From a bacterium (GTDB lineage: Bacteria; Pseudomonadota; Alphaproteobacteria; Rhizobiales; Aestuariivirgaceae): a stretch of 35,555 nt of DNA. A program made the position numbers and the translations under genes. The notes beneath the pieces were generated by a model. That model had not been told where the DNA came from. It saw only the letters and a list, made by a program, of their open reading frames with translations, and made no database searches. The DNA is taken from NCBI GenBank assembly GCA_022842165.1, contig JALHQC010000043.1, positions 1 to 35,555 on the forward strand. The letters are read 5' to 3'. This document shows, piece by piece, positions 9,466 to 18,443 of the stretch. Within the stretch, counting starts at the first letter, position 1. Each line of letters opens with the position of its first letter.

Positions 9466-10719
9466 ATGAAGCCGCGCTATTCCATTTTTTCGCTCGCGCG
9501 AAACGCCATGAACTACCACAAGGACTGGGAGCGCGCCTGGCGCTCGCCCGTTCCGAAGAAGGAATATGACGCCGTCATCGTGGGTGCGGGCGGCCACGGC
9601 CTCGCCACCGCCTATTATCTCGCGAAGAACCACAAGATGACGAACATCGCCATCGTGGAGAAGGGCTGGCTCGGCGGCGGCAACACCGGCCGCAACACCA
9701 CCATCATCCGCTCGAACTATTTGCAGGACCCCTCGATCGCCATCTACGAACTCGCGCGTTCGCTCTATGAGAACCTGAGCCAAGAGCTGAACTACAATGT
9801 GATGTTCAGCCCGCGCGGCGTCGTCATGCTGTGCCAGACGCAGCACGAGCTTCGCGCCTTCCAGCGCACCGCGCATGCGAACCGGCTTGCAGGTCTCGAC
9901 TGCCGCATGATCACGCCGGCGGAAGTGAAGGAAATCGTCCCAATCATCAACGATGATCCGAACTGTCGCTATCCGATCCTCGGCGCTTACTATCAGCCGC
10001 GCGGCGGCACGGGCCGCCACGATGCGGTGGCCTGGGGCTACGCGCGCGGCGCCGACCAGATGGGCGTCGACGTCATCCAGAATTGCGAAGTGATCGGCAT
10101 CAACCGGGAAGGCGGCAGGGTGACTGGTCTCGAGACAACGCGCGGCACGATCAACACGAAAAAGATCGGCGTCGTCACCGCAGGCCACGTCTCCACCATC
10201 ATGGACATGGCGGGCGTGCGGATGCCGATTGAGAGCCAGTGCCTGCAGGCGCTGGTGTCAGAACCGATCAAGCCGGTCATCGACTGCGTCGTCATGGCCA
10301 ACACGGTGCACGGCTACATGAGCCAGTCGGACAAGGGCGAACTCGTCATCGGCGGCGGCACCGACCCCTACAACAATTATTCGCAGCGCGGCTCCTTCCC
10401 GGCACTCGAGCACACTGTCACCGCGCTGGTCGAAACCTTCCCGATCATCTCGCGGCTTCGCATGCTGCGCCTCTGGGGTGGCATCGTCGACATGACGGGC
10501 GACCGTTCGCCAATCATCGGCAAGACGCCGGTCGACGGACTTTATGTCAATTGCGGCTGGGGCACCGGCGGCTTCAAGGCCATTCCGGGTTCGGGCTGGG
10601 TCTTCGCCGATACCATCGCCAACGACCGCCCGCACCCGATCGCCGAGCCCTTCGGCCTCAACCGCTTCGCGGAAGGCCGGCTCATCGACGAGAGCGTCGC
10701 CGCCGCCGTGGCCCACTAG
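9466..10719 (+). CDS. soxB: Sarcosine oxidase subunit beta
   Basis: The 417-residue flavoprotein subunit of heterotetrameric sarcosine oxidase oxidises sarcosine to glycine, H2O2 and a C1 unit carried on THF. An N-terminal FAD-binding Rossmann motif (VIVGAGGHGLATAYYLAK, from residue 37) is followed by ENLSQELNYN and the RHDAVAWGYARGAD segment, whose His185 corresponds by context to the covalent FMN attachment histidine of the family. The C-terminal VNCGWGTGGFKAIPGSG is the FAD-contacting end typical of DAO-family oxidases. The start MKPRYSIFSL matches the family N-terminus and has an AAGGA site upstream. It is first in soxBDAG. Confidence 0.96.
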   Translation: MKPRYSIFSLARNAMNYHKDWERAWRSPVPKKEYDAVIVGAGGHGLATAYYLAKNHKMTNIAIVEKGWLGGGNTGRNTTIIRSNYLQDPSIAIYELARSLYENLSQELNYNVMFSPRGVVMLCQTQHELRAFQRTAHANRLAGLDCRMITPAEVKEIVPIINDDPNCRYPILGAYYQPRGGTGRHDAVAWGYARGADQMGVDVIQNCEVIGINREGGRVTGLETTRGTINTKKIGVVTAGHVSTIMDMAGVRMPIESQCLQALVSEPIKPVIDCVVMANTVHGYMSQSDKGELVIGGGTDPYNNYSQRGSFPALEHTVTALVETFPIISRLRMLRLWGGIVDMTGDRSPIIGKTPVDGLYVNCGWGTGGFKAIPGSGWVFADTIANDRPHPIAEPFGLNRFAEGRLIDESVAAAVAH

Positions 10720-10731
10720 GAGACAGGAACC

Positions 10732-11085
10732 ATGCTCATAGTCACTTGCCCCGTTTGCGGCGCTGAAGGCGACGAGACGGACTTCCATGCCGCAGGACAG
10801 GCGCATGTGCGCCGCCCCGCTACAACCGATCCGTCAAACATCACCGATGAAGAACAACGCGACTATCTGTTCATCCGCCACAACCCCAAGGGCCTGCATT
10901 TCGAGCGCTGGCGCTGCGACCGCGGCTGCGGCAAGTGGTTCCATGCGGCACGCGATACCGTGACGATGGAATTCAAGGCCTTCTACAAGATCACCGATCT
11001 TCCTCCGCCTGAACTGATGGCGCAGGCAAAAGGTTCGTGGGCTGAGTATTTCGCAAGCCGCAACCAGCCGGAGATCAAGGCATGA
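10732..11085 (+). CDS. soxD: Sarcosine oxidase subunit delta
   Basis: The 117-residue small subunit carries the structural zinc site of the heterotetramer. Cys6 and Cys9 (CPVCG) are present. The second ligand pair lies in ERWRCDRGCGKWF: Cys62 stands where the characterised enzymes have His, and Cys66 is the usual cysteine. The site therefore looks like Cys4 instead of Cys3His; this is inferred from motif alignment by eye. It begins 12 bp after soxB and overlaps soxA by 4 bp (ATGA). Confidence 0.95.
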   Translation: MLIVTCPVCGAEGDETDFHAAGQAHVRRPATTDPSNITDEEQRDYLFIRHNPKGLHFERWRCDRGCGKWFHAARDTVTMEFKAFYKITDLPPPELMAQAKGSWAEYFASRNQPEIKA

Positions 11086-14000
11086 GCAGCAAGCCCTATC
11101 GCCTGCCCTCCGGCGGCCGCCTGATCGACCGCACGAAGAAGGTCCACTTCACATTCGACGGCAAGGCCATGACGGGCTTCGCGGGCGACACCATCGCGTC
11201 CGCCGTCCATGCCAATGGCCAGCGCGTGTTCGGCCGCAGCTTCAAGTATCACCGCCCGCGCGGCGTCATCGGTCTCGGCTCCGAGGAAATGAACGCGCTG
11301 ATCGGTGTGGGCGATGGAGCGCGGCACGAGCCGAACCTCCGCGCCACGCAGATCGAGCTTCACGAGGGCCTCACCGCTGTCTCGCAAAACCGCTGGCCAT
11401 CGCTGAACTTCGATATCGGCGCCATCAACAACAAGTTCTCGCGCTTCATTCCGGGCGGCTTCTACTACAAGACCTTCATGTGGCCGGCCGCCTTCTGGAA
11501 GCATGTCTACGAGCCCTTCATCCGCCGCGCGGCGGGTCTCGGCAAGGCGCCCGAAGGCCGCGACCCAGACACTTACGAAAACATCCACGTCCATTGTGAT
11601 GTGCTGGTGATCGGTGCCGGCGTTGCTGGCCTCGCCGCGGCGGAAGCTGCTGCGGCCACGGGTGCGAAAGTCATCATCGCGGATGAGAACAAGCACTTCG
11701 GCGGGCTGGCCGATATCTCCGGCGGCACCATCGATGGTGCTGCACAGGTTGATTGGGTTGCCGCGCGCGCGCAGTCTCTGGCTGATGCCGAAAACGTCCA
11801 TGTGCTGAACCGCACCACGGTGGTGGGCCACTGGCACCATAACTTCGTGATGCTGTTCGAGCGCGTGGCCGAACATGATCCGGCGATGCTCGCCGCTGGC
11901 GTTCCCCGCCATCGCTTGTGGAAGGTTCGCGCAAGCCAGGTGATCCTCGCCACGGGCGCCATCGAGCGGCCCATCGCGTTCGCCAACAATGATCGCCCCG
12001 GCGTGATGCTGGCCTCCGCCGCGCGCGGCCTTGTCGAGCGCTACGGCGTTGCACCGGGCGCCAAGGGCGTTGTCTTCACCAACAATGATGACGCCTATCA
12101 GACGGCCATCGTGCTGAAGGATGCGGGCGTCTCGGTCCGCGTCGTTGACTCGCGCTCGCGGGCCGATGGCGCGCTGCCGAACAAGGCGCGCGAGGATGGG
12201 ATCGAGGTCGATACCGGCTCGGTCATCTCGGCGGTCAACACGAGCTTCGGCGGCCTCAGCATCACGGACGTCAAGGTTGCCGCCTATCGCAAGGGCCAGG
12301 GCCGCGTCATCAAGGAAAAGAGTGTTGCCTGCGATTTCGTCGCCATGTCGGGTGGCTGGAATCCGGCGCTGCATCTCTGGTGCCATAACGGCGGCAAGAT
12401 CCGCTTCGACGATGCGCTGCAGTCCTTCCGGCCGGACCGCCACCACGACGCCATTCAAGCCGTGGGCGCAGCAAACGGAACCTTTGCGCTGGGAGACATC
12501 CTGAACGAAGCCCATGCCGCAGGCGAGAAGGCAGCAAAGGCGTCCAATGCGAAGACCAGCGTCTCGCTTGCGATGCCCGCCGCCGTGCAGGCCGACCAGA
12601 AGCCAATGGAGGCGATCTGGTTCGCGCCCGCCACCGGCAAATACAATGAGGGCAACAAGCACTTCATCGATTATCAGAACGACGTGACCGCCGCCGATCT
12701 CGAACTCGCGCAGCGCGAAGGCTACGAATCCGTCGAGCACACCAAGCGCTACACCACCTTTGGCATGGCAACCGACCAGGGCAAGACCTCGAACCTCAAC
12801 GGCCTCGGCGTTCTTTCGGAAGCGACTGGCAAGACGATCCCCGAAATCGGTGTCACCACCTTCCGTCCGCCCTATACGCCTTTCTCCTTCGGCTCGATTG
12901 CCGGGCCGCTCACGAAGAAGCTGTTCCTGCCCATCCGCCGGACCCCGATTTACCAGTGGCACGTGGACCAGGGCGCAGATTTCGAACCAGTGGGCCAGTG
13001 GCGCCGTGCCTACACCTACCCCAAGGCCGGAGAAGATAGGCACGCCTCGATCAAGCGCGAAATCCTCAGTGTGCGGAACAAGGTGGGTCTGCTCGATGCC
13101 TCGACTCTCGGCAAGATCGAGGTCAAGGGCCCCGATGCGGCCACCTTCCTCGACCGCATGTACACCAACATGTTCTCGACACTCAAAGTGGGAAAGTGCC
13201 GCTACGGGCTGATGATGAACGAGCTGGGCTTCCTCTCGGACGATGGCGTCACAGTGCGATTGAGCGATGATCACTTCCTGATGCACACGACGAGCGGAGG
13301 CGCCGACCGCATCGCCGCCTGGCTCGAGGAATGGCTGCAGACGGAATGGACGCAGTACAAGGTGTTCGTCACGCCGGTTACCGAGCAATGGGCGCAGTTC
13401 GCCATCGCGGGGCCGAAAGCGCGCGACGTGCTGAAGAAGCTGGAACCGAACTTTGATGTCTCGAACGAGGCGCTGCCGCACATGTCCTTCGTGGAAGGAA
13501 AGCTCGGCCCCTACCCCATCCGTCTGTTCCGCATCTCGTTCTCGGGCGAACTCTCCTACGAGGTTGCAACGCCTTCGAATTATGGCCGCGGCCTCTGGAA
13601 CGAGATCATAGCTGCTGGTGCCGAGTTCGGCCTCGAAGCCTATGGCACCGAAGCGCTCCATGTTCTCCGCGCCGAGAAGGGCTATATCGTGGTGGGTGAT
13701 GAAACCGATGGCACCACGACGCCCATCGACGTCGGCCTCGATGGCCTCGTCTCGAAGAAGAAGGCGGACTTCATCGGCAAGCGCTCGCTGGAACAATCTT
13801 TCCTGAAAGGGCCGGACCGCAAGCAGCTCGTCGGCCTCCTCACCGAGGATCCGAGCGAAGTTCTGCCCGATGGCGCCTATGCCGTTCGCCAGGTGAAGGA
13901 CAAGCCGCCGATGGACATGATCGGCCAGGTGACGTCTTCCTACATGTCCCCCACGCTTGGCCGCTCGATTGCCATGGCGCTGATCCAGAATGGCCGCTCG

Positions 14001-14108
14001 CGCATGGGCGAGACGATCTCCTTCCCGCTGCCGGGCAACAAGGTCGTCAAGGCCCGGATCACCGAAACCGTGTTCTACGACAAGGAAGGGGCCAAGCTGA
14101 ATGTCTGA
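11082..14108 (+). CDS. soxA: Sarcosine oxidase subunit alpha
   Basis: The 1008-residue subunit has the full expected length. Layout: an N-terminal ferredoxin-like domain (about 20-100; GFAGDTIASAVHANG) without the FeS cysteines, as usual for SoxA; a NAD-binding Rossmann segment (VLVIGAGVAGLAAAEAA, from residue 174); further dinucleotide-binding and oxidoreductase parts (ILATGAIERPIAFANND; CDFVAMSGGWNPALHLW); and a C-terminal GcvT-like aminomethyltransferase domain from about residue 610 that binds THF and receives the methylene group. It overlaps soxD by 4 bp and soxG by 8 bp. The long minus-strand frame opposite it is a shadow. Confidence 0.96.
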   Translation: MSSKPYRLPSGGRLIDRTKKVHFTFDGKAMTGFAGDTIASAVHANGQRVFGRSFKYHRPRGVIGLGSEEMNALIGVGDGARHEPNLRATQIELHEGLTAVSQNRWPSLNFDIGAINNKFSRFIPGGFYYKTFMWPAAFWKHVYEPFIRRAAGLGKAPEGRDPDTYENIHVHCDVLVIGAGVAGLAAAEAAAATGAKVIIADENKHFGGLADISGGTIDGAAQVDWVAARAQSLADAENVHVLNRTTVVGHWHHNFVMLFERVAEHDPAMLAAGVPRHRLWKVRASQVILATGAIERPIAFANNDRPGVMLASAARGLVERYGVAPGAKGVVFTNNDDAYQTAIVLKDAGVSVRVVDSRSRADGALPNKAREDGIEVDTGSVISAVNTSFGGLSITDVKVAAYRKGQGRVIKEKSVACDFVAMSGGWNPALHLWCHNGGKIRFDDALQSFRPDRHHDAIQAVGAANGTFALGDILNEAHAAGEKAAKASNAKTSVSLAMPAAVQADQKPMEAIWFAPATGKYNEGNKHFIDYQNDVTAADLELAQREGYESVEHTKRYTTFGMATDQGKTSNLNGLGVLSEATGKTIPEIGVTTFRPPYTPFSFGSIAGPLTKKLFLPIRRTPIYQWHVDQGADFEPVGQWRRAYTYPKAGEDRHASIKREILSVRNKVGLLDASTLGKIEVKGPDAATFLDRMYTNMFSTLKVGKCRYGLMMNELGFLSDDGVTVRLSDDHFLMHTTSGGADRIAAWLEEWLQTEWTQYKVFVTPVTEQWAQFAIAGPKARDVLKKLEPNFDVSNEALPHMSFVEGKLGPYPIRLFRISFSGELSYEVATPSNYGRGLWNEIIAAGAEFGLEAYGTEALHVLRAEKGYIVVGDETDGTTTPIDVGLDGLVSKKKADFIGKRSLEQSFLKGPDRKQLVGLLTEDPSEVLPDGAYAVRQVKDKPPMDMIGQVTSSYMSPTLGRSIAMALIQNGRSRMGETISFPLPGNKVVKARITETVFYDKEGAKLNV

Positions 14109-14703
14109 GCTCGCTTATGAATCGCCGCTCGCCGGCGCCGCCGCTGCCGATGGCCTCGCCGTCAGCTTACGCGAGATTCCAGATCGCGGCATGATCGATC
14201 TTCGCGGACTCACATCCGATGACGCCTTCAAGGCTGCCGCGAAGGGCGTGCTCGGCGTCGGACTTCCCACCGCACCCCGCACCTCCGTGTCGTGGGGCGA
14301 CATCAAGGTCTTGTGGCTCTCGGTCGACCAGTGGCTGATCCTCTGTCCACGGACGAAAGTCCACGCGCTCATCGCCGATCTGCGCGGTGCACTTTCCGGC
14401 ATTCACTCGCTCGCCGTCGATGTGTCCGACATGCGCGCCGTCATCCGCATGGAAGGCGATGGCGCCCGCGAGATCCTGATGAAAGGCACCTCGCTCGATC
14501 TGCTCTCGGGCGATTACACCGCCGGCACCTGCCGCCGCATGCGCTTTGCCGAAATTGCGGCACTGCTGCATGTCGTTGAAGACGATATCTTCGATGTCTA
14601 CGTCTTCCGCTCCTACGCCCATTACACGTGGGATTTCCTGCTCGCCACGGCGCGCGAGCCGGCAGCGATCAGACTATTCGGAAAGCAGAGCGTTTCGCTG
14701 TAG
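14101..14703 (+). CDS. soxG: Sarcosine oxidase subunit gamma
   Basis: The 200-residue last subunit of the complex is related to the C-terminal part of GcvT proteins (VLWLSVDQWLILCP; HSLAVDVSDMRAVIRMEGDGAREIL; VYVFRSYAHYTWDFLL). It starts at ATG 14101, eight bases before the soxA stop, so it is translationally coupled. Its stop is 7 bp from the end of the convergent metF-like gene, leaving no room for a conventional terminator between them. Confidence 0.93.
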   Translation: MSELAYESPLAGAAAADGLAVSLREIPDRGMIDLRGLTSDDAFKAAAKGVLGVGLPTAPRTSVSWGDIKVLWLSVDQWLILCPRTKVHALIADLRGALSGIHSLAVDVSDMRAVIRMEGDGAREILMKGTSLDLLSGDYTAGTCRRMRFAEIAALLHVVEDDIFDVYVFRSYAHYTWDFLLATAREPAAIRLFGKQSVSL

Positions 14704-14710
14704 GGCTGGC

Positions 14711-15607
14711 TCAGCCCTTCATCTGCGGCACCATCCAGTCGAACAGCTTGTCGAAGCCGCCGAAGGGATACATGTGGGGGCCGGCGATGCCGAGTTCCTG
14801 CCGGTCGAAATGCAAGCGCGCAAGCCCCGCCACAAAATCGTCGGGCGTGTTCACGGTCAGGAGCTTGGTGATGTTCATCGCCTGCTTCCGGATGAAGCGG
14901 GCGGAATTGCCGACGCCGCACATGGCGGCATATTTGACCAGCGTCTTGATCGTCGCCGGGCCGGGCACGCCGACGTAAATCGGCAGGTCGATTCCCGCGG
15001 CGCGCAGCGTCTTCGCCCATTGCGCCACGGGCTCCGCCTCGAACAGGAACTGCGTGGCGATGAAGCCCTCCAGCCCATTGGCCTTGAGATAGGCCTGCTT
15101 CTCCTGCAGCGCCTTGAGGAGCATTGCGTCGCCGTGAATCTTGGTGATGTCCGGATTGCCTTCCGGGTGCCCGGCAATGCCGATCCTTCTCACGCCATTG
15201 GCCTGGAACACGCCGGTCTCAAGAAGCTGGATCGCCGCATCGTAAATGCCGATGGGCGTGGGCGCACCGCCCCCCAGCACCAGCATTTCGGTGGCACCCG
15301 CCGCCGCCAGCGCTGCAATCCGCTCGCGGAGGTCGGCCTCGTCCCTCACAAAGCGGGCGGGCACATGCGGCACCGGGTTGAAGCCCGCAGCCTTCAATTG
15401 CCGCGCCGCCTCGATCTGGCCTGCCACATCCGCAGGGTCGATGAGCGCGATGAACACATTGCTGCCGGCGGCAAGCTTCTCCCGCAGCAGCCCGAGCTTT
15501 TCGATCTGCTTTGGCGTGATCTCGATCGAGGACTTGCGAAGAAAGGCCGAAACAGGATTGACCGAGATGGCTGCGCCCGTCTGGGCGGCAGATACTGCAA
15601 CATTCAT
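14711..15607 (-). CDS. metF: Methylenetetrahydrofolate reductase-like protein
   Basis: The 298-residue TIM-barrel protein of the MetF superfamily would reduce 5,10-methylene-THF to 5-methyl-THF. SIEITPKQ near residue 27 corresponds to the catalytic-glutamate S-x-E motif of MetF. Other family-like segments are HVPARFVRDEADL, MLVLGGGAPTP, GIAGHPEGNPD and FIATQFLFEAE. It diverges from classical MetF (SFEFFPPK is replaced), so it may be a specialised subgroup linked to methylamine/glycine betaine degradation. I chose ATG 15607; GTG 15613 is an alternative. The neighbouring sarcosine oxidase makes methylene-THF, which would be its substrate. The symbol is by family only. Confidence 0.82.
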   Translation of the reverse strand: MNVAVSAAQTGAAISVNPVSAFLRKSSIEITPKQIEKLGLLREKLAAGSNVFIALIDPADVAGQIEAARQLKAAGFNPVPHVPARFVRDEADLRERIAALAAAGATEMLVLGGGAPTPIGIYDAAIQLLETGVFQANGVRRIGIAGHPEGNPDITKIHGDAMLLKALQEKQAYLKANGLEGFIATQFLFEAEPVAQWAKTLRAAGIDLPIYVGVPGPATIKTLVKYAAMCGVGNSARFIRKQAMNITKLLTVNTPDDFVAGLARLHFDRQELGIAGPHMYPFGGFDKLFDWMVPQMKG

Positions 15608-15612
15608 TCTCA

Positions 15613-15633
15613 CGGGCTCCGAGCTTGAGCCCG
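15613..15633 (-). promoter_or_regulatory. Hairpin covering the metF-like ribosome binding site
   Basis: Perfect 7-bp inverted repeat CGGGCTC (15613-15619) / GAGCCCG (15627-15633) with a 7-nt loop. In the minus-strand RNA the 3' arm contains the only GGAG-like Shine-Dalgarno, just upstream of the ATG at 15607. If folded it would hide the ribosome site; an operator is the other possibility. Confidence 0.4.
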
Positions 15634-15796
15634 AAACATGCCCGAGGCTTAGGCGCCCTGCCCGGATGATTGCGACAGCGCCATAACGAATGCGACCGGG
15701 CCCTTCGCGAGGGTGTCGTTTTCGGCCTGCGACATGACGCGGATGGACAATGCCTCAATTCCGCGCAAAAAGGGGGGAAACCGGAGTCTTGAAGCC

Positions 15797-16792
15797 ATGT
15801 TCGGCGACCGTCCCAAACAGCTGCCCCAGCATTTCGCCGTCGTCATGGTCCCGGAATTCACGATGATGCCGGTCACCTCGGCGATCGAGCCGTTGCGTAT
15901 CGCCAATAGGCTTTCCGAAAAAACGCTCTACAAGTGGACCATGCATTCGGTGGACGGCAAGCCCGTCGCCGCATCGAACAATATTCTCGCCATGGTCGAT
16001 GGCGATCTTGGCACGATCCCGGAGCATGCGACCATCATCGTCTGCGGCGGCCTCAACATCCAGCACCATGCCGACAAGCGGCTCACCGCCTGGCTGCGGA
16101 AAATCGCCCGTAAGGGTGTCGACATCGGTGCGGTCTGCACCGGCGCGCATCTCCTGGCCGAGGCCGGCCTGCTCGATGGCTACAAGTGCACGCTGCATTG
16201 GGAAAACCTGCCGGGCTTCGCGGAAGCCTTCCCGGAGATCGATGCCACCGGCGGATTGTTCGAGATCGACCGCGACCGCTTCACCAGTGCGGGCGGCACG
16301 ACGGCACTCGACATGATGCTGACGCTGATCGCCAGCCAGCACGGGCCGGAACTTGCCTCGTCCGTTGCCGAGGGCATCCTGCATTCGCCGATCCGCCACC
16401 ACAGCGAACACCAGCGCATGTCGCTTCCCGCCCGCATCGGGGCGAGGCATCCGAAGCTCGTCGGCATCATCGAGGAGATGGAAGAAAATCTCGAGGAGCC
16501 GCTGTCGCCCTCGATCCTCGCCAAGCAGGCCGGCCTTTCCACGCGCCAGCTCGAGCGGCTGTTCCGCCGCTATCTCGACCGTTCGCCCAAGCGCTATTAT
16601 CTCGAACTCCGCCTCAAGAAGGCGCGCTCGCTGCTGCTGCAGACCGACATGTCGGTGATCAATGTGGCGCTCGCCTGCGGATTCTCTTCACCCTCGCATT
16701 TTTCGAAATGCTACCGCGCCTTCTACGGGCGCACGCCCTATCGCGAGCGTGGCATTCCGGTGATCGACAGCGCCATGGCATCAGGCGGCTAG
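15797..16792 (+). CDS. GlxA/SouR-type AraC-family transcriptional regulator
   Basis: The 331-residue protein has an N-terminal DJ-1/PfpI-like ligand-sensing domain (about 12-180; FAVVMVPEFTMM, then AVCTGAHLLAEAGLLDG) and a C-terminal AraC double helix-turn-helix (about 225-320; LSPSILAKQAGLSTRQLERLFRRYL, VALACGFSSPSHFSKCYRAFYG), written here only as landmarks. This architecture is that of GbdR, CdhR and SouR, which control glycine betaine, carnitine and sarcosine catabolism in Pseudomonas. Its position beside soxBDAG and metF suggests it senses sarcosine or a related amine and activates them. ATG 15797 has GGAG 10 nt upstream; in-frame starts at 15713, 15734 and 15743 are possible. Confidence 0.87.
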   Translation: MFGDRPKQLPQHFAVVMVPEFTMMPVTSAIEPLRIANRLSEKTLYKWTMHSVDGKPVAASNNILAMVDGDLGTIPEHATIIVCGGLNIQHHADKRLTAWLRKIARKGVDIGAVCTGAHLLAEAGLLDGYKCTLHWENLPGFAEAFPEIDATGGLFEIDRDRFTSAGGTTALDMMLTLIASQHGPELASSVAEGILHSPIRHHSEHQRMSLPARIGARHPKLVGIIEEMEENLEEPLSPSILAKQAGLSTRQLERLFRRYLDRSPKRYYLELRLKKARSLLLQTDMSVINVALACGFSSPSHFSKCYRAFYGRTPYRERGIPVIDSAMASGG

Positions 16793-16796
16793 TCGG

Positions 16797-16829
16797 AAAA
16801 GGGCGGACCATCGCTGATCCGCCCTTCCA
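16797..16829 (+). terminator. Candidate terminator after the AraC-family regulator gene
   Basis: Perfect 9-bp stem AAGGGCGGA (16799-16807) / TCCGCCCTT (16818-16826) with a 10-nt loop, beginning 6 bp after the regulator stop. A short A-run precedes it, but only TTCC follows, so termination may be moderate. The convergent feuQ-like gene ends at 17061. Confidence 0.65.
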
Positions 16830-17060
16830 CATGTGAGTTCGCGACCGGGGGTATCCTAGCGAACATCACGTGTTGCGATGCATTCAACCGCAAAACCATG
16901 GCACCCGATCGGCCGCTAGGACCGGACAGGAGCCAGATTCGCCTAAAGTTGATACAGTTCGCAGAGGAATATAGGGAGCAAGCCGAGCGTATGCAAATAT
17001 CCTAGATGCGCATCAAGGACATATCTTCCAATCCCTTGCCGCTGGCTTGACCCTTCGGCA
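16830..17060. other. Non-coding spacer between convergent genes
   Basis: About 230 bp between the regulator terminator and the end of the feuQ-like gene. It is visibly less GC-rich than the surroundings. I found no convincing ORF, RNA gene or repeat; a 13-codon frame starting near 16879 has no ribosome site. Confidence 0.5.
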
Positions 17061-18443
17061 TTACATCGCGGCAGGGAGTCTGACTGTCGCCCGCAACCCG
17101 CCGATATCGGCATCCGCCAGCAGCACCGTGCCGCCGTACATGTTCGCAGTTTCGGAAACGATGGAGAGACCCAGCCCCGAACCGGGCTTCGTCTCGTCCA
17201 GCCGGCGGCCGCGTTTCAGCGCCTCGCCGCGCTTGTCGGCGGGAAGGCCCGGCCCGTCGTCGTCCACCGCAATCTCGATCCAGTGCCGCCCGATCGTCGG
17301 CACGTCGCGAACCAGCCCCGCCTTCACGACGACCTTTTGCGACGACCACTTGCAAGCGTTGTCGAGCAGATTGCCGATCATTTCTTCAAGGTCCTGGCGC
17401 TCGCCCCTGAACTTCAGCCCTTCAGTGCATTCGAGCGCGATCGTCACGCCCTTGTCCTGATTGATGCGCGCCAGGGTGCGGGCCAGTGCTTCGAGAACCG
17501 GCTTCACTTCCGTCACCGCGCCGAGGCCCTGCGCGCGCGCTGCGCGCCGCGCCCGGTCGAGATAGAGGCTCACGGAATCGCGCATGATGCGCGCCTGCTC
17601 GGCCACCTTGACGGCCAGCACGCCCTTGTGGCTTGCGGCTTCGTTGGTCAGCACGCTCAACGGCGTCTTCAGCGCGTGCGCCAGGTTGCCCACCTGCGTC
17701 CGCGCGCGCTCGATCACTTCGGTGTTGGCCTGGATGAGGAGATTGAGTTCATCGGCAACGGGCTGGATTTCGGCGGGAAAATCGCCCTTCAGCTGTTCGG
17801 CCTTGCCCTCGCGGATATCGGTCAGGCCCTGTTGCATCGCGCGCAGCGGCTTCAGGCCGAAGCGCACCTGCACGAAGATCGCCAGCAGCAGCCCCAGTCC
17901 CAGCAGGACGAGGCTCACCACCAGCGCCTGCTGGAAGGCGCTCACCTCGACTTGCAGTTCGTCGAAGTTTCCAGCGACCAGAACGGCATAATTGGCCGAA
18001 CTTCCCGGCAGCTGGAATACCTGCTGGATCGCCCGCAGGTTCGCGCCCTTGCCATCCACCATATAGAAGCTCGCCACACCGTCGGAGCCGCGACTTGCCA
18101 GCATGGCGGGGGTGGGTGCGAGGCGCTGTTCGAGCAACGAATCGGATGCGAGGTCGGATTGCGTGTCGTCCTGGGTTTCCGGCGTCACCTGCCAGTACCA
18201 GCCCGAAAGCGGCAGGGCGAAGCGGGTATCGGCGATCTCGTTCGATAGCTGCAGGTTGCCAGTGGCATCGACCTCGACATTGGCCAGCAGCCCGTCGAGG
18301 GCGGAACGCAACCGCGCATCGAAATTCCGCTCCACCGCCGCCTGGAACAGGCTTGCCAGCACGCCGCCGGTGATCACCAGCAGGATAATGCTGATGATGG
18401 CGGATGAAACGATAAGCCGTGTGGATAGCGACCTACGCCGCAT
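17061..18443 (-). CDS. feuQ: Sensor histidine kinase, FeuQ/PhoQ-like
   Basis: The 460-residue inner-membrane kinase has a first membrane helix (about 9-31), a long periplasmic sensor region (about 32-172), a second membrane helix (about 173-195), a HAMP-like linker, the H-box NLAHALKTPLSVL typical of PhoQ-like kinases, the N-box NLLDNACKWS, and the G-boxes DDDGPGLP and GSGLGLSIV. The start is ATG 18443 (MRRRSLSTRL), overlapping the feuP stop by 11 bp; an in-frame upstream start at 18503 lies inside feuP and is unlikely. In rhizobia FeuQ pairs with FeuP and is modulated by the periplasmic FeuN. The symbol rests on gene order plus architecture, so it is provisional. Confidence 0.85.
   Translation of the reverse strand: MRRRSLSTRLIVSSAIISIILLVITGGVLASLFQAAVERNFDARLRSALDGLLANVEVDATGNLQLSNEIADTRFALPLSGWYWQVTPETQDDTQSDLASDSLLEQRLAPTPAMLASRGSDGVASFYMVDGKGANLRAIQQVFQLPGSSANYAVLVAGNFDELQVEVSAFQQALVVSLVLLGLGLLLAIFVQVRFGLKPLRAMQQGLTDIREGKAEQLKGDFPAEIQPVADELNLLIQANTEVIERARTQVGNLAHALKTPLSVLTNEAASHKGVLAVKVAEQARIMRDSVSLYLDRARRAARAQGLGAVTEVKPVLEALARTLARINQDKGVTIALECTEGLKFRGERQDLEEMIGNLLDNACKWSSQKVVVKAGLVRDVPTIGRHWIEIAVDDDGPGLPADKRGEALKRGRRLDETKPGSGLGLSIVSETANMYGGTVLLADADIGGLRATVRLPAAM

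Noticed and set aside
10983-13796. 937-codon minus-strand open frame
   Set aside because: It lies antisense to soxA, which has full-length family motifs. No recognisable domain in the antisense product.
16879-16920. 13-codon ORF in the spacer after the AraC regulator
   Set aside because: No ribosome binding site and no sign of coding constraint.
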